A DNA stretch of 36,138 nucleotides from Catenulispora pinisilvae (GTDB taxonomy: Bacteria; Actinomycetota; Actinomycetes; Streptomycetales; Catenulisporaceae): positions 1 through 36,138 of the forward strand of contig NZ_JAAFZA010000098.1 of the NCBI RefSeq assembly GCF_015356865.1, in the 5' to 3' direction. Made by a program: the position numbers and the translations under genes. Shown piece after piece: positions 7,686 to 14,898 of this stretch (position 1 is its first letter; each line of letters begins with the position of its first letter). A model generated the notes under the pieces. That model saw only the letters and a list, made by a program, of their open reading frames with translations, did not search any database and had not been told where the DNA came from.

Positions 7686-9458
7686 ATGAGGCGCTTCGGG
7701 AGGACGGTCGGCGATTCGGTCGGCAGGGCGGTTGCCAGGGCCGTCGGCAAGGCAGTCGGCAAGGCGGTCGGCACGGCGCGCGGTGGGGCAGTCGGCAAGG
7801 CGCTCGCCAAGGCAGCCGGCAAGGCGGTCGGCACGGCGGCGCGGGCGATACCCGGCGTGATGATCGGACTGATCACCGCCGGTCTGGCAGTCGGCGTGGG
7901 GGAGTCGGTCGCCGTCTGGTCCGGACCGCGGACGGCCCCGGCGATCGCGGTCGGCTCGGCGGCGATCGACCTGACGCCGACGCCGCTGAAGGAGTACGCG
8001 ATCCGGAACTTCGGAACCGACGACAAACCGGTGCTGCTCACCGGGATCTACCTCACGCTGGCCGCGATCGCGGTGGCCGCCGGGATCCTGGCGGTGCGTC
8101 GGCTGACGGTCGGGGTCGGCCTGGTGGCGGTGTTCGGGGCGGTCGGTGCCTGGGCCGCACTTTCACGTCCCACGGCGCGGGGCGGGGACCTGTGGCCGTC
8201 GGTCCTCGGCGCGGTGGTGGCCGGGGCGGCGATGGTGCTCTTGGTGCGCAGTTATCAGACCTCGTATAGCGGCGTCGAAGATGTCGAATTCGGATCTGTC
8301 GAACCGGCCAAACCTGCCGAATCTGGTCAAGACACAGGCCAGACCGGGCCAGCCGCCGAAGCCCCGGCCTCACGCCTCCCGTCCTGGGCACAGGATCGCC
8401 GAGGCTTCCTGACCCTGGCCGCCGGTGCCGCCGGCACGGCCGCCGTCAGCGGGTTGGTCGGCCGCGCCGTCGTGGACAAGCGCTACAACGTCGCCCTGAA
8501 ACGCTCCCGCGTGCGGATCCCAGCCCCGGCCACGCGCGCCGCGGCGATCCCGTCGGCCGTGCACCCGAACGTCGCGGGACTGTCCTCCTTCATCACCCCG
8601 AACTCGGACTTCTACCGCGTCGACACCGCCTTGGTCCTGCCACAGGTCGATCCGGACGCGTGGACGCTGCGGATCCGGGGCATGGTCGACCGCCCCCTTG
8701 AGTTGTCGTTTGCCGAGCTGCTGAATCGGCCGCTCATCGAGCACGACCAGACGCTGTCGTGCGTCTCGAACGAGGTCGGCGGCCCCTACGTCGGCACCGC
8801 GCGCTGGATCGGCGCGTCGCTGGCGGCTCTGCTGCGCGAAGCCGGCGTCCAGCGCGGCGCCGATCAGCTGGTCGGCCGTTCCATCGACGGGATGACGATC
8901 GGCACGCCGGTCGAATCAGTGCTCGACGGCCGCACCGGACTGCTGGCGGTGGCGATGAACGGCGAACCGCTGCCGATCGCCCACGGCTTCCCCTGCCGGA
9001 TGCTGGTCCCGGGGTTCTTCGGCTACGTGTCGGCCACCAAGTGGGTGGTGGACCTGGAGCTGACCACGTTCGCCGGCTACGACTCGTACTGGGTGCGGCG
9101 CGGCTACTCGCAGATCGCGCCGGTGAAGACCGCGTCCCGCATCGACGTGCCGAAGCCCTTCGCCCGGGTCCCGGCCGGCCCGGTCACCGCCGCCGGCGTC
9201 GCCTGGGCCACGCACCGCGGCATCGACGCCGTCGAGGTGCGCGCCGACGGCGGCCCCTGGCAGCTCGCGCACCTGGCCGCCGCCGACACCCCTGATACGT
9301 GGCGGCAGTGGACCCGCGAGCTGAACCTGGTGCCCGGTCTGCACAAGCTTGAAGTGCGCGCCACCGACGCCACCGGGGCCGTGCAGCCGGAGCAGCGCGT
9401 CGACACCGTCCCGAACGGCGCCACCGGCTGGCATTCGGTGGTCATCACCGCGGTCTGA
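7686..9458 (+). CDS. membrane-anchored molybdopterin oxidoreductase (sulfite-oxidase family)
   Basis: The 590-residue protein starts with an Ala/Lys/Gly/Val repeat (about residues 8-48), then four membrane helices (about 50-75, 118-138, 141-160, 168-186), a twin-arginine-like RRGFLTLAAGAAGTAAVSG (about 238), and an exported catalytic half. That half has the oxidoreductase molybdopterin domain with Cys359 in TLSCVSNEVGG as the probable Mo ligand, FPCRMLVPGFFGYVSATKWV, and a C-terminal Mo-cofactor dimerisation-like beta domain (VEVRADGGPW, LEVRATDATG). It probably reduces or oxidises a small S- or N-oxide outside the cell; the substrate is unknown. Start chosen from the SigK promoter position. 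It is divergent from sigK, and the fasciclin gene follows. Confidence 0.88.
   Translation: MRRFGRTVGDSVGRAVARAVGKAVGKAVGTARGGAVGKALAKAAGKAVGTAARAIPGVMIGLITAGLAVGVGESVAVWSGPRTAPAIAVGSAAIDLTPTPLKEYAIRNFGTDDKPVLLTGIYLTLAAIAVAAGILAVRRLTVGVGLVAVFGAVGAWAALSRPTARGGDLWPSVLGAVVAGAAMVLLVRSYQTSYSGVEDVEFGSVEPAKPAESGQDTGQTGPAAEAPASRLPSWAQDRRGFLTLAAGAAGTAAVSGLVGRAVVDKRYNVALKRSRVRIPAPATRAAAIPSAVHPNVAGLSSFITPNSDFYRVDTALVLPQVDPDAWTLRIRGMVDRPLELSFAELLNRPLIEHDQTLSCVSNEVGGPYVGTARWIGASLAALLREAGVQRGADQLVGRSIDGMTIGTPVESVLDGRTGLLAVAMNGEPLPIAHGFPCRMLVPGFFGYVSATKWVVDLELTTFAGYDSYWVRRGYSQIAPVKTASRIDVPKPFARVPAGPVTAAGVAWATHRGIDAVEVRADGGPWQLAHLAAADTPDTWRQWTRELNLVPGLHKLEVRATDATGAVQPEQRVDTVPNGATGWHSVVITAV
7720..7845 (+). repeat. 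12-bp repeats encoding a KAVG-rich N-terminus
   Basis: Degenerate 12-bp units (GGCAAGGCGGTC and variants) encode ARAVGKAVGKAVG, AVGKALAKAAGKAVG and similar. The result is a basic, alanine-rich helix before the first membrane segment of the oxidoreductase. Confidence 0.8.
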
Positions 9459-9530
9459 TCCGGTTGACGCGGTTGATCCGATCTCATCCGGTCTCATCCA
9501 GCCCGATCCAGCCTGATCCGGTCTGATCCG
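9456..9530 (+). repeat. decamer tandem array starting at the oxidoreductase stop codon
   Basis: From the TGA stop (9456-9458) onward about seven to eight 10-bp units follow, of the form GGTCTGATCC or GCCTGATCCA; one unit is 9 bp. Several copies carry TGA. Because 10 is not a multiple of three, stops shift frame from unit to unit. Confidence 0.85.
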
Positions 9531-9569
9531 CCCGCCGTCCGCTCGACCGGGTGCGCCTAAGAACTTTGA

Positions 9570-9598
9570 CCAATCCGAGCCCGCACCGGCCACGAACA
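9570..9598 (+). promoter_or_regulatory. SigK-type promoter of the fasciclin gene
   Basis: CCAATCC (9570-9576), 16 bp, CGAACA (9593-9598). The motif and spacing are those of the other two SigK-type promoters. Transcription should start near 9605, leaving a 5' leader of about 40 bases before ATG 9646. Confidence 0.72.
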
Positions 9599-9645
9599 CC
9601 AGATGTCAGCAGGACCCAGACACTCCACGAATCAAGGATCTGATC

Positions 9646-10320
9646 ATGTTCTCCACCCGCAGCAAGACCGCCGCCGCCGTGCTGTGCTCGGCGGCCATCG
9701 CCGTGAGCGCGAGCGCGTGCGGCAGCAGTTCGAGCAAGCCGTCCGCGGCCGCCGCTGCCAGTACCTCCACCAGCGCCGCCCCGTCCTCCGGCCCGACTTC
9801 GGCTTCCGCCTCCAGCACAGGCAGCCCGTCGATGAGCGCCGGCTCGTCCTCGGCCCCGTTCGGCTCGGCCTGCGCCGCGGTGCCGTCCACCGGCGCCGGC
9901 AGCTTCACCGGCATGGCCACCGCCCCGGTCGCCACCGCCGCCAGCGCCAACCCAGTGCTGTCGACCCTGGTCACCGCGGTGCAGGCGGCGGGTCTGGTGG
10001 ACACCCTGAACAGCGCGCAGGGCATCACCGTGTTCGCCCCGACCAACGACGCCTTCACCAAGATCCCGGCCGACACCCTCAAGGCGGTGCTGGCCGACAA
10101 GACCAAGCTCACCAAGATCCTGACCTACCACGTGGTCTCCGGCCGCCTGTCGCCGGACCAGCTGGCGGGCACCCACGCCACACTGGAGGGCGGCACGGTG
10201 AACGTGACCGGCTCCGGGCAGTCGTTCCAGGTGAACGGGGCCAACGTGGTCTGCGGGAACGTGCAGACCGCCAACGCGACCGTGTACATCGTCGACACGG
10301 TCCTGATGCCCGCCAGCTGA
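9646..10320 (+). CDS. fasciclin (FAS1) domain lipoprotein, MPT83/MPT70-like
   Basis: The 224-residue protein has an export signal ending in a lipobox (SASAC, Cys25), a Ser/Ala/Pro-rich linker (about 27-75) and one FAS1 domain (about 90-224) with the H1 motif ITVFAPTNDAFTKIP and the H2 region ATVYIVDTVLMP. It should be a surface lipoprotein in an adhesion or envelope role. In mycobacteria the FAS1 proteins MPT70 and MPT83 are the classic SigK targets, so its place in this sigK locus, with a SigK-type promoter, fits. AAGGA precedes ATG 9646. Cysteines near 82 and 204 could pair as a disulfide, as in MPT70-type proteins. Confidence 0.92.
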   Translation: MFSTRSKTAAAVLCSAAIAVSASACGSSSSKPSAAAAASTSTSAAPSSGPTSASASSTGSPSMSAGSSSAPFGSACAAVPSTGAGSFTGMATAPVATAASANPVLSTLVTAVQAAGLVDTLNSAQGITVFAPTNDAFTKIPADTLKAVLADKTKLTKILTYHVVSGRLSPDQLAGTHATLEGGTVNVTGSGQSFQVNGANVVCGNVQTANATVYIVDTVLMPAS

Positions 10321-10540
10321 GGTCGCGGAGCCCGAACCTCAGCGCGGGCAGGTGGCGCACGAGGCGCAGTACTTCGGTGAGGGCTCCGGGGCGCCGGGGC
10401 GCCGCGGCGGCGGCTGGCGCTCGCGGAGCCGATGCCGGGGCGGGAGATCACGCGGGCTTGATGACCAAGTCCCGACGGTGGGAAAACCAGTACCCCCCTC
10501 GCGTGACCTGCGGCTTCCACGCCTGGCGCACAATGGAACG

Positions 10541-11392
10541 GTGAGCGTTGACGAGCTGAGCCTGGGGGCGACGATCCGGGTCTGGCGCGATCGGCTGCCG
10601 CCGGAGGCGGTCGGGCTGCCGGTCGCGCGGGGTCGCCGCGCGCCGGGGCTGCGGCGCGAAGACCTCGCGGAGCTGGCCGGGGTGTCGGTGGACTACGTGG
10701 TCCGGCTGGAGCAGGGCCGCTCCACCTCGCCCTCCGCGCAGGTCGCCGCCGCCTTGGCGCGGGCGTTGCAACTGACGCTCGCCGAACGCGACCACCTGTT
10801 CCGGCTCGCGGGCCTGCAACCGCCCGGCGGCGGGCTGATCAGCGACCACGTGCCGCCGGGCATGCAGCGCGTGCTGGGCCACCTCGGCGACAGCCCGGCC
10901 GCCGTCTTCGCCGCCGACTGGCGCCTGGTGTGGTGGAACCGCAGCTGGGCGGGGCTGATGGGCTCTCCGCTGGAGATCCCGGTCGAGGAACGCAGCCTGC
11001 TGCGCTCCCGCTTTCCCGTGGCCGACGGCGGCCCGCTGCTCGCGGCCTGGCCGGTCGTCTCCACCCAACCGGAGGTCACCGACCGCGCCATGGTCGCCGA
11101 TCTGCGGCGCGCTTCCACCCGCTACCCCGACGACCCTCGCCTGGCCGAGGCGATCCGGCGCACGCTGGCGGGCAACGAGCGCTTCGCGAAGCTGTGGCAC
11201 GAGGGCGCGGTCGGCGGGCACGCCGAGGACCACAAGACGATCCGGCACCCGGCGATCGGGGACATCACAGTGGACTGTGATGTGCTGGTCGACACGGACA
11301 CGGATCTCAAGATCGTGGTTTACACGGCGCTGCCGGGGAGCGAGGACGAGACCAAGTTGCGGCTCGCGGGAGTGGTGGGGGCCGGGGTCTGA
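10541..11392 (+). CDS. XRE-family regulator with MmyB-like ligand domain
   Basis: The 283-residue protein has an N-terminal helix-turn-helix (GLRREDLAELAGVSVDYVVRLEQGRSTSPS, about residues 30-65) and a C-terminal MmyB-like ligand-binding domain (AVFAADWRLVWWNRSWAGLMG, later LWHEGAVGGHAEDHKTIRHPAIGDITVDCDVL). These proteins usually repress an adjacent dehydrogenase or transporter and may bind a fatty-acid-like ligand. I start at GTG 10541, where homology begins; the frame is open to 10352. No obvious target lies downstream on this strand. A related gene is at 20333. Confidence 0.9.
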   Translation: MSVDELSLGATIRVWRDRLPPEAVGLPVARGRRAPGLRREDLAELAGVSVDYVVRLEQGRSTSPSAQVAAALARALQLTLAERDHLFRLAGLQPPGGGLISDHVPPGMQRVLGHLGDSPAAVFAADWRLVWWNRSWAGLMGSPLEIPVEERSLLRSRFPVADGGPLLAAWPVVSTQPEVTDRAMVADLRRASTRYPDDPRLAEAIRRTLAGNERFAKLWHEGAVGGHAEDHKTIRHPAIGDITVDCDVLVDTDTDLKIVVYTALPGSEDETKLRLAGVVGAGV

Positions 11393-11412
11393 ACCCCGTA
11401 CGGCCCGCAAAT

Positions 11413-11462
11413 GGCCCTACAAGCCCCTAGACGCCCTACAAGCCACAGATGCCCTACAGGTC
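11413..11462 (-). repeat. three imperfect 18-bp repeats around the DinB stop codon
   Basis: GCCCTACA recurs at about 11414, 11433 and 11451 (plus strand). On the minus strand each carries TAG, the first being the DinB stop at 11456-11454. A further TAG lies between copies. Confidence 0.75.
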
Positions 11463-11981
11463 GAGCACCAGATAACCGTCGACACGCCCAAGCCCATCCG
11501 CGACCGGATCGGGCGGCAGCGCATGGCCGAGGCTGTCGGCCCGCACCTCGCCGATCCACTGGTCGTGCTGGTACTCGTGGTTGATCAGCGCGGTCAGCAG
11601 GTGGCCGGCGACGATCGTCATCTGCCCCGGCGCGCCGACGCTGCCGCCCGCGATGTCGCCGATGCGGGCGTGGACGCGCTCGGCGACGGTGGTGCGGAAC
11701 GTGCTGAGCCGTCCGATCGTCGGCAGCGTGCCGCGGAACTTCTCCGGGTTCGCCGAGTCCATCAGCCCGTCCAGCTCCGGGTCGGGGCTGGGTTCGGCCG
11801 CGGTCAGGTTGCGGATCATGAAGTGCGCCACGTGCGCCTGGTGGCCGAGGTGCCAGCCGATGGCGCTGGAGTTCTCGTGCGGGCGCCAGGTCACCTCGTC
11901 CGGGGTCAGGTCGCGCCAGAGGTCGTCGGTGTAGGCGCGGGCGCGGTCGTACTCGCGGAGCAGGGCTCTGAGTTCGTGCAC
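11454..11981 (-). CDS. DinB-family protein
   Basis: This 175-residue protein fits the DinB/DUF664 four-helix fold. The three metal-ligand histidines are probably those in SAIGWHLGHQAHV (about residues 43-50) and LINHEYQHDQW (about 135-140). Proteins of this fold include mycothiol-dependent transferases and uncharacterised damage-inducible proteins; its reaction cannot be told. It begins with GTG 11981 (MHELRALLREYDRAR) with only a weak Shine-Dalgarno. It stands alone, convergent with the XRE gene and divergent from the TetR gene. Confidence 0.85.
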   Translation of the reverse strand: MHELRALLREYDRARAYTDDLWRDLTPDEVTWRPHENSSAIGWHLGHQAHVAHFMIRNLTAAEPSPDPELDGLMDSANPEKFRGTLPTIGRLSTFRTTVAERVHARIGDIAGGSVGAPGQMTIVAGHLLTALINHEYQHDQWIGEVRADSLGHALPPDPVADGLGRVDGYLVLDL

Positions 11982-12011
11982 GGTTCCAGCTAACTACATG
12001 CCTGGCGCGCA

Positions 12012-12055
12012 GCGTGTGTTCGGTGCAGCGTGTGTCGGCACCGCGTGTGTTCGGC
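12012..12055 (+). repeat. three 15-16 bp repeats upstream of the TetR gene
   Basis: GCGTGTGTTCGG or GCGTGTGTCGGC occurs at 12012, 12028 and 12043, within the gap between the DinB and TetR genes. It has no clear dyad. It could be a promoter-proximal repeat or neutral. Confidence 0.6.
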
Positions 12056-12088
12056 GGCGGCGCGGCTGAGATCAGGGAAGCTTGGGGC

Positions 12089-12721
12089 GTGAAGGAAGAC
12101 TCCGAGAACGCCGCCCCGGCGGGCTACCGTCGCTCCGTCGGCACGCCCCGCGCCCAGGCCCGCCGCCGCGAACTGCTCGAACTGGTCACCGACGATCTGG
12201 CCGCACACGGCCTGGTCGACCTCTCGCTGCGGCGCGCGGCCAAGGCGGCCGGCACCACCCACAAGGTGCTGCTCTACCACTTCGACGGTGCCGAGGACCT
12301 GCTGCGCGAAGCCGTCGAGCTGCTGCGGGAGCGCCGCCTGGCCTCCTCGCTGGCCGCGGCCTTCGCGCCGGACCACGCGCAGACCCTCGCGGGCCGGGTG
12401 CGCGCGGTCTGGCCGGTGCTGACCGGCACGGGGGAGGGGCAACGCGCCCTGGACCAGGCGCTGGGCCTGGCGATGTACGACCCGGAGCGGCACGCGGCCC
12501 TCGCCGTCGACGCCGCCGGCCACTTCCTCCCGGCGCTGCGTGAGATGTGCCCGCCGCAGTGGAGCGACCAGCACAAGGACGAGATCGCCGAGCTGGTCTT
12601 CGCCGCACTGCGCGGCTTCCTGGTGCAGCGCCGAACCGGCGGATCGGACGGTGCCAGCGGCGGCGAGGCCGGGTTCGAGGCGCTGCTGCGGATGCTGGAG
12701 CGGGAGGAGGCGGCGGGCTGA
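12089..12721 (+). CDS. TetR-family transcriptional regulator
   Basis: The 210-residue protein has a TetR helix-turn-helix (ARRRELLELVTDDLAAHGLVDLSLRRAAKAAG, then TTHKVLLYHFDGAEDLLREAV, about residues 18-70) and an all-helical ligand domain. The recognition helix region TTHKVLLYHF is less canonical than most. GTG 12089 is chosen because the domain begins soon after and AGGGA lies upstream. A perfect 8-bp-arm palindrome lies 69 bp beyond its stop, immediately before two hydrolase genes on the same strand, so it probably represses them and is released by a substrate of the hydrolases. Confidence 0.87.
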   Translation: MKEDSENAAPAGYRRSVGTPRAQARRRELLELVTDDLAAHGLVDLSLRRAAKAAGTTHKVLLYHFDGAEDLLREAVELLRERRLASSLAAAFAPDHAQTLAGRVRAVWPVLTGTGEGQRALDQALGLAMYDPERHAALAVDAAGHFLPALREMCPPQWSDQHKDEIAELVFAALRGFLVQRRTGGSDGASGGEAGFEALLRMLEREEAAG

Positions 12722-12789
12722 TCTGCGCTGGTCTTATTCGGCCCCTATCCGGTCTCGGCGCGCGGACTCGTTCCTCCCTGGGCATAGAT

Positions 12790-12807
12790 GTGAACCATGT
12801 GGTTCAC
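12790..12807. promoter_or_regulatory. perfect palindrome, candidate TetR operator
   Basis: GTGAACCA-TG-TGGTTCAC has 8-bp perfect arms and a 2-bp centre. It lies 23 bp before the first hydrolase ATG, just upstream of its Shine-Dalgarno, where binding would block transcription. Assignment to the adjacent TetR protein is inferred. Confidence 0.7.
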
Positions 12808-12830
12808 TTTAACCGAGGAGGTACCACCGC

Positions 12831-13733
12831 ATGAATTCGGTCGAGCTTTCCGCAGGTGCCATCGAGTACGAGGACCGCCCCGGCGCGGGCCCGAAACCAG
12901 CCTCCACGCTCGTCTTCCTCCACGGCCTGCTGATGGACGAGACGCTGTGGGCCGCCGTCGCCGACGAACTCGCCCCGCACCACCGCTGCGTGGTCCCGGT
13001 CCTGCCGCTGGGCGCGCATCGCAAGGGGCTGCGACCGGACGCGGACGTGTCGCCGCGCGCCCTGGCCGCCCTGGTCGCCGAGTTCCTGGACGTGCTCGAT
13101 CTACGGGACGTCACCCTGGTCGGCAACGACACCGGCGGCCTGCTCGCCCAGCTGCTGATGGCCGACGGCGCGCGGCCGGAGCGGGTCGCTCGGGTGGTCC
13201 TGGTCTCGTGCGACGCGTTCGACAACTTCCCGCCCGGACTGACCGGCCGCACGCTGTTCCGCACCGGCAAGCTCTCCCCGGCGCTGTTCGGCATGTTCAT
13301 GCAGCAGATGCGGCTGAAGCCGGTGCGCCGCCTGCCGCTGGCGTTCGGCTGGCTGACCAAGCGCGGCGACGCGGTCGTGAAGCGGTGGCTGCGGCCCATC
13401 TGGACGCGGCCGGAGATCCGCCGCGACACGGTGCGGGTGCTGCGTGCCGCGGCCGCCGATCCGAACCTGCTCGTCGACGCCGCCGGGAAGCTGGCGCGGT
13501 TCGAGCGTCCGACGCTGGTCGTGTGGGCGCGAGGGGATCGGGTGATGCCGCCGGAGCACGGCCTTCGGCTCGCCGAACTGCTTCCGGACGCCCGCCTGGT
13601 CGAGATCGAGGACTCCTACACGCTCATCCCGCTGGACCAGCCGATCCGGCTCGCCGCGGAGATCCGGCGCTTCCTGGACCCGGCCGACAACCTGGCCGGC
13701 AACCCGAACCAACCTTGCCCGAACCAACCCTGA
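12831..13733 (+). CDS. alpha/beta hydrolase with Asp nucleophile motif
   Basis: The 300-residue protein has the alpha/beta-hydrolase fold: VFLHGLLMDETLW (oxyanion region), then VTLVGNDTGGLLAQLL with Asp100 where serine hydrolases have serine. GNDTGG is the haloalkane-dehalogenase arrangement. A late acid strand PTLVVWARGDRVMP follows, but the usual catalytic histidine motif (GHFxxxExP) is replaced by DSYTLIPLDQP. So it may not be a dehalogenase, or it may use another residue. The Shine-Dalgarno GAGGAGGT (12815-12822) is close to ideal, suggesting strong translation. It is the first gene of a two-gene operon controlled by the upstream palindrome. The last residues are a short NPNQPCPNQP repeat containing the stop. 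Confidence 0.88.
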   Translation: MNSVELSAGAIEYEDRPGAGPKPASTLVFLHGLLMDETLWAAVADELAPHHRCVVPVLPLGAHRKGLRPDADVSPRALAALVAEFLDVLDLRDVTLVGNDTGGLLAQLLMADGARPERVARVVLVSCDAFDNFPPGLTGRTLFRTGKLSPALFGMFMQQMRLKPVRRLPLAFGWLTKRGDAVVKRWLRPIWTRPEIRRDTVRVLRAAAADPNLLVDAAGKLARFERPTLVVWARGDRVMPPEHGLRLAELLPDARLVEIEDSYTLIPLDQPIRLAAEIRRFLDPADNLAGNPNQPCPNQP

Positions 13734-13753
13734 TCGAGAAGGGACGACGACCC

Positions 13754-14761
13754 ATGTCTAATATAGGCATTGACAATCTCTTTGCCGGCAGTCGCGAGAA
13801 GGTCCGATTCGCCAGCGACGGCACCGAACTCGTCGCATGGCACTACCCGGGCACCAACGGGGGCTGCGTCATCATGGCCGCGGGCGGCGCGGTGACGAAG
13901 GAACCCGGCACCGACCTGTTCGCGAAGCGGTTCAACGAAGCGGGATTCAGCGTCCTGGCCTTCGACTACCGCCGCCTCGGCGAGAGCGGCGGCCGGCCGC
14001 GCCAGATCATCCGGATGAAGGAACAACTCGCCGACTGGCAGTCGGCCATCGCCTTCGCCGCGACCCTGCCCGGCGTCGACCCGCACCGGATCGCGATCTG
14101 GGGCTTCTCCCTGTCCGGCGGCCACGTCTTCACCGTCGCCGCCCGCACCCCGGGCGTCGCGGCGGCGATCGCCCAGACCCCGCTCAGCGACGGTCCGGTG
14201 GCGGCCCGCGCAGCGATCCGCCACCAGAAGCCGCTCGCCGCGCTGCGTACGACGGCCCGCGGCGTCCTCGACGCCCTCGGCGGACTCGTCGGCCGCCCCC
14301 CGCTGCTGATCTCGCTCGCCGGCCGGCCGGGCACCGTCGCGATGCTCACCACCCCCGACAGCCTGGACGGCAACCGAGCCCTCAACCCGGGCGACGTCTA
14401 TCCCGAGTGGCGCCAGGAGATCGCCGCCCGCTCCGCACTCACCATCGGCGTCTACCGCCCCGGCCGCGACGCCTCCCGCATCCGCTGCCCCCTCCTGGTC
14501 CTCGCCTGCGACCAAGACCAGACCGCCCTCGCCGCGCCGGCCGTCGCCGTGGCCCGCCGCGTCCCCGGCGCCGAGCTGGTGCGGATGCCCGGCGGACACT
14601 ACGCGCCGTTCCTAGAGGGGCATGAGGAAGCCGTCGACGCCGAAGTCTCCTTCTTGCGGCGGCGGCTCCTCGGTTCTCAGCCGACACCGAGTCCTCAGCG
14701 AACATCGAATCCTCAACCGACATCGAACTCCACCTTGAGTCGGTCCACCAGCGGCCGATAG
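13754..14761 (+). CDS. alpha/beta hydrolase (dienelactone-hydrolase/acyl-esterase-like)
   Basis: This 335-residue protein has a lid-less alpha/beta fold: GGCVIMAAGGAVTKEPG, FDYRRLGESGG, the nucleophile elbow WGFSLSGGHV (Ser119), the acid CPLLVLACDQDQTA, and the histidine in MPGGHYAPFLEG. It probably cleaves an ester or thioester; these proteins are close to those annotated as acetylxylan-esterase-like or CocE-like. The start is ATG 13754, 20 bp after the previous gene, with AAGGGA upstream. The fold ends near RRRLLG; the last 28 residues are a repetitive Pro/Gln/Thr/Ser tail that lies antisense to the stop repeat of a decayed GNAT gene, and may be an acquired extension. Confidence 0.87.
   Translation: MSNIGIDNLFAGSREKVRFASDGTELVAWHYPGTNGGCVIMAAGGAVTKEPGTDLFAKRFNEAGFSVLAFDYRRLGESGGRPRQIIRMKEQLADWQSAIAFAATLPGVDPHRIAIWGFSLSGGHVFTVAARTPGVAAAIAQTPLSDGPVAARAAIRHQKPLAALRTTARGVLDALGGLVGRPPLLISLAGRPGTVAMLTTPDSLDGNRALNPGDVYPEWRQEIAARSALTIGVYRPGRDASRIRCPLLVLACDQDQTALAAPAVAVARRVPGAELVRMPGGHYAPFLEGHEEAVDAEVSFLRRRLLGSQPTPSPQRTSNPQPTSNSTLSRSTSGR
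14678..14731 (-). repeat. three 18-bp repeats: stop repeats of the GNAT relic, coding tail of the hydrolase
   Basis: Units at 14678, 14696 and 14714. Read on the minus strand each ends in TGA, the inner one being the stop of the GNAT remnant (...EFDVG). Read on the plus strand the same DNA encodes QPTPSP, QRTSNP and QPTSNS. Confidence 0.85.
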
Positions 14762-14885
14762 CCCAAAGCCTGGAGATTGGCGTGCCCTGCCGTGCGCGCC
14801 AGCCGCAACGACTCCGCAACGACTCCGCCAACAGCGCCGAGCCGATGCCGTGGCGTCGTCCAGGCTGCCCGTTCGGCCCGGGGAA
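14713..14885 (-). pseudogene. GNAT acetyltransferase remnant with frameshift
   Basis: In one minus frame, after a TAG at 14888-14886, the sequence reads QPGRRHGIGSALLAESLR, a good GNAT motif A. It is then interrupted by a perfect 11-bp tandem duplication (14803-14813 and 14814-14824) that shifts frame. The other frame continues LARTAGHANLQALGYRPL and VDRLKVEFDVG to a stop, like a GNAT C-terminus with a short internal loss. The N-terminal half is missing, replaced by the AraC gene region. It overlaps the 3' end of the convergent hydrolase by 49 bp. Confidence 0.75.
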
Positions 14886-14898
14886 CTAGGATTTCGCC

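Noticed and set aside
10339..10533. Minus-strand ORF of 64 codons ending in a CxxCxxC-like tail
   Set aside because: It lies in the gap before the XRE gene, has no good ribosome site and no recognisable domain beyond three cysteines.
12012..12055. Operator for the TetR gene
   Set aside because: The repeats are direct, not inverted, and differ from the perfect palindrome at 12790.
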